Assembly: GCA_022843845.1 (NCBI GenBank)
Contig: JALHMW010000006.1
Location: 1-64,000 of the forward strand
Length of the DNA stretch: 64,000 bases
Direction of reading: 5' to 3'
Source: Archangium sp.
GTDB lineage: Bacteria > Myxococcota > Myxococcia > Myxococcales > Myxococcaceae
A program made the translations under genes and the position numbers. Positions 63,291 through 64,000 of the stretch are shown here, one piece after another; positions within the stretch are counted from its first letter, which is position 1; each line of letters starts with the position of its first letter. Under the pieces are notes generated by a model. It was not told the origin of the DNA. It ran no database searches and saw only the letters and a list, made by a program, of their open reading frames with translations.

Positions 63291-63749
63291 TCACGCCCGC
63301 TTCCTGGAGGCCGGCTTCTTCTTCTCGTCGGCGATGGCCGCCGCCTGGGGCAGGTCGCCCAGCATGTCGGCGAGCGCGCGCATGCCGTCGGTGACGGTGA
63401 AGACGCCGATCACCTTCTGGTTGGCGTTCACGATGACGGCGCTGCCGAGCTTGTGCTTGGCCATGTGCCTGGCAACGACCTCGAGCGGCGTCGTCGCGGC
63501 GATCGTGTACGGCGCCTGCGACATCGCCTCTTCGATGGGCACCTCGTCGGGGTCGACCGCCTCCATCGACTTCACCATCTGCACGTCGCGGTCGCTCACG
63601 ATGCCGACCAGCGCGTTGCCGTCGAGGACAGGCAGGTGCCGAATCTTGTGCGCCTTCATCATGTTCGCCGCGTCGGACAGCGACAGCGACGCACCGATGG
63701 TGTGAGGCGACGGGGTCATGTAGTCCTGCACGAGGATGGTCTGGGGCAT
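63291..63749 (-). CDS. CBS-domain pair protein
   Basis: A 152-residue protein of two CBS domains and a basic tail (EKKKPASRKRA). The domains run from residues 5-64 (VQDYMTPSPHTIGASLSLSDAANMMKAHKIRHLPVLDG) and 70-127 (AMSQAPYTIAATTPLEVVARHMAKHKLGSAVIVNANQKVIGVFTVTDG). CBS pairs usually bind adenosine nucleotides and regulate another protein. No fused effector is present. ATG 63749 was chosen because the longer form adds eight residues without a ribosome site. It is 47 bases upstream of the DUF1295 gene on the same strand. Confidence 0.88.
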   Translation of the reverse strand: MPQTILVQDYMTPSPHTIGASLSLSDAANMMKAHKIRHLPVLDGNALVGIVSDRDVQMVKSMEAVDPDEVPIEEAMSQAPYTIAATTPLEVVARHMAKHKLGSAVIVNANQKVIGVFTVTDGMRALADMLGDLPQAAAIADEKKKPASRKRA

Positions 63750-63862
63750 GATGTGAGTCCCAGAGCAACCCACGCGCCAACGGCGCCCTGCGGAGCGCTC
63801 GGAGAAGCACGCAACGCCTGCGGCGCTCGCCCGAATCGACGGCTCGGTGCGAAACCCCTGCG

Positions 63863-64000
63863 TCAGGCGAACAGCGGCGCGAGCCTGGCCACGAGATCGA
63901 GATCCATCGGCACCAGCTCGAGCTCGCCAGCAAGCACGGCCATCTGAGCGTCCTTCCGGCCCTTGAGCAGCGCGCTGAAGTCGTTCGCGGAGCAGCGCAC
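63863..64000 (-). CDS. C-terminal fragment of an SCP2-like protein (cut by window edge)
   Basis: The last 45 codons of a leftward gene whose start lies beyond the right edge. The end (DFSALLKGRKDAQMAVLAGELELVPMDLDLVARLAPLFA) resembles the C-terminal segment of SCP2-type sterol- or lipid-carrier domains: a short helix, a GELEL strand and a closing helix. The family call is tentative, since only the tail is visible. Confidence 0.55.
   Translation of the reverse strand: MRCSANDFSALLKGRKDAQMAVLAGELELVPMDLDLVARLAPLFA

Overview
The window is a GC-rich bacterial chromosome segment, almost certainly from a myxobacterium (Myxococcota). Supporting signs are: many lipoproteins with cysteine-rich N-termini and Gly/Ala/Asp linkers; a Hanks-type Ser/Thr kinase operon; the paired DUF1552 and DUF1592-type proteins; a MYXO-CTERM-like C-terminal tail; and large TPR proteins. 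I see no tRNA, rRNA, CRISPR array, insertion sequence or phage module. No gene-free stretch exceeds 300 bases. Genes are tightly packed, with at least thirteen 4-base stop/start overlaps (ATGA, GTGA or TTGA), so many are translationally coupled.

Layout. 1-0.7 kb: the 3' end of a group II intron abutting a Uma2-family gene. 0.7-8.8 kb (minus): mfd, a secreted subtilisin-like protease and small secreted or lipoproteins. 9.0-13.8 kb (plus): two rhodanese-like lipoproteins, then an acyltransferase coupled to an NAD-dependent epimerase, ending at a strong intrinsic terminator. 14.1-15.3 kb: an ECF sigma factor with a membrane partner that looks like an anti-sigma factor. 15.3-25.9 kb: a lipoprotein, a 1279-residue TPR membrane protein, a phospholipase D-type enzyme, an ABC exporter and DnaJ. 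26.0-32.4 kb: a four-gene Ser/Thr kinase operon. 32.5-35.0 kb: a complete AmmeMemoRadiSam operon, followed by a HypB-like protein lacking key residues. 35.8-40.0 kb (minus): a PHP metallohydrolase, a TonB-dependent-receptor-like barrel and uracil-DNA glycosylase. 40.1-41.9 kb: a compact cassette of a RecF/AAA_21-type ATPase and a small partner, looking like acquired DNA. 41.9-50.7 kb: a PLP enzyme, a substrate-binding-like lipoprotein, a WD40 protein, a flavin reductase, a GT51-like protein and a polytopic membrane protein. 50.9-56.4 kb: a RapA-like SNF2 helicase, a broken nucleotidyltransferase gene and an M14 carboxypeptidase. 56.4-64 kb: a DUF4124 protein, the DUF1552/DUF1592 pair, a FabL-like reductase coupled to PlsC, cytidine deaminase, a DUF1295 membrane protein, a CBS protein and a truncated SCP2-like gene at the right edge.

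The most interesting signals are: (i) a cysteine/tryptophan-framed repeat of about 70 residues at the C-terminus of the Ser/Thr kinase, which recurs twice in an N-lobe-only pseudokinase three genes downstream; (ii) the ATPase plus small-partner cassette; (iii) a degenerate retropepsin-like domain inserted inside a WD40 lipoprotein; (iv) the HypB-like protein with neither P-loop lysine nor metal ligands; and (v) catalytic-residue losses in one rhodanese and in the FabL-like reductase.
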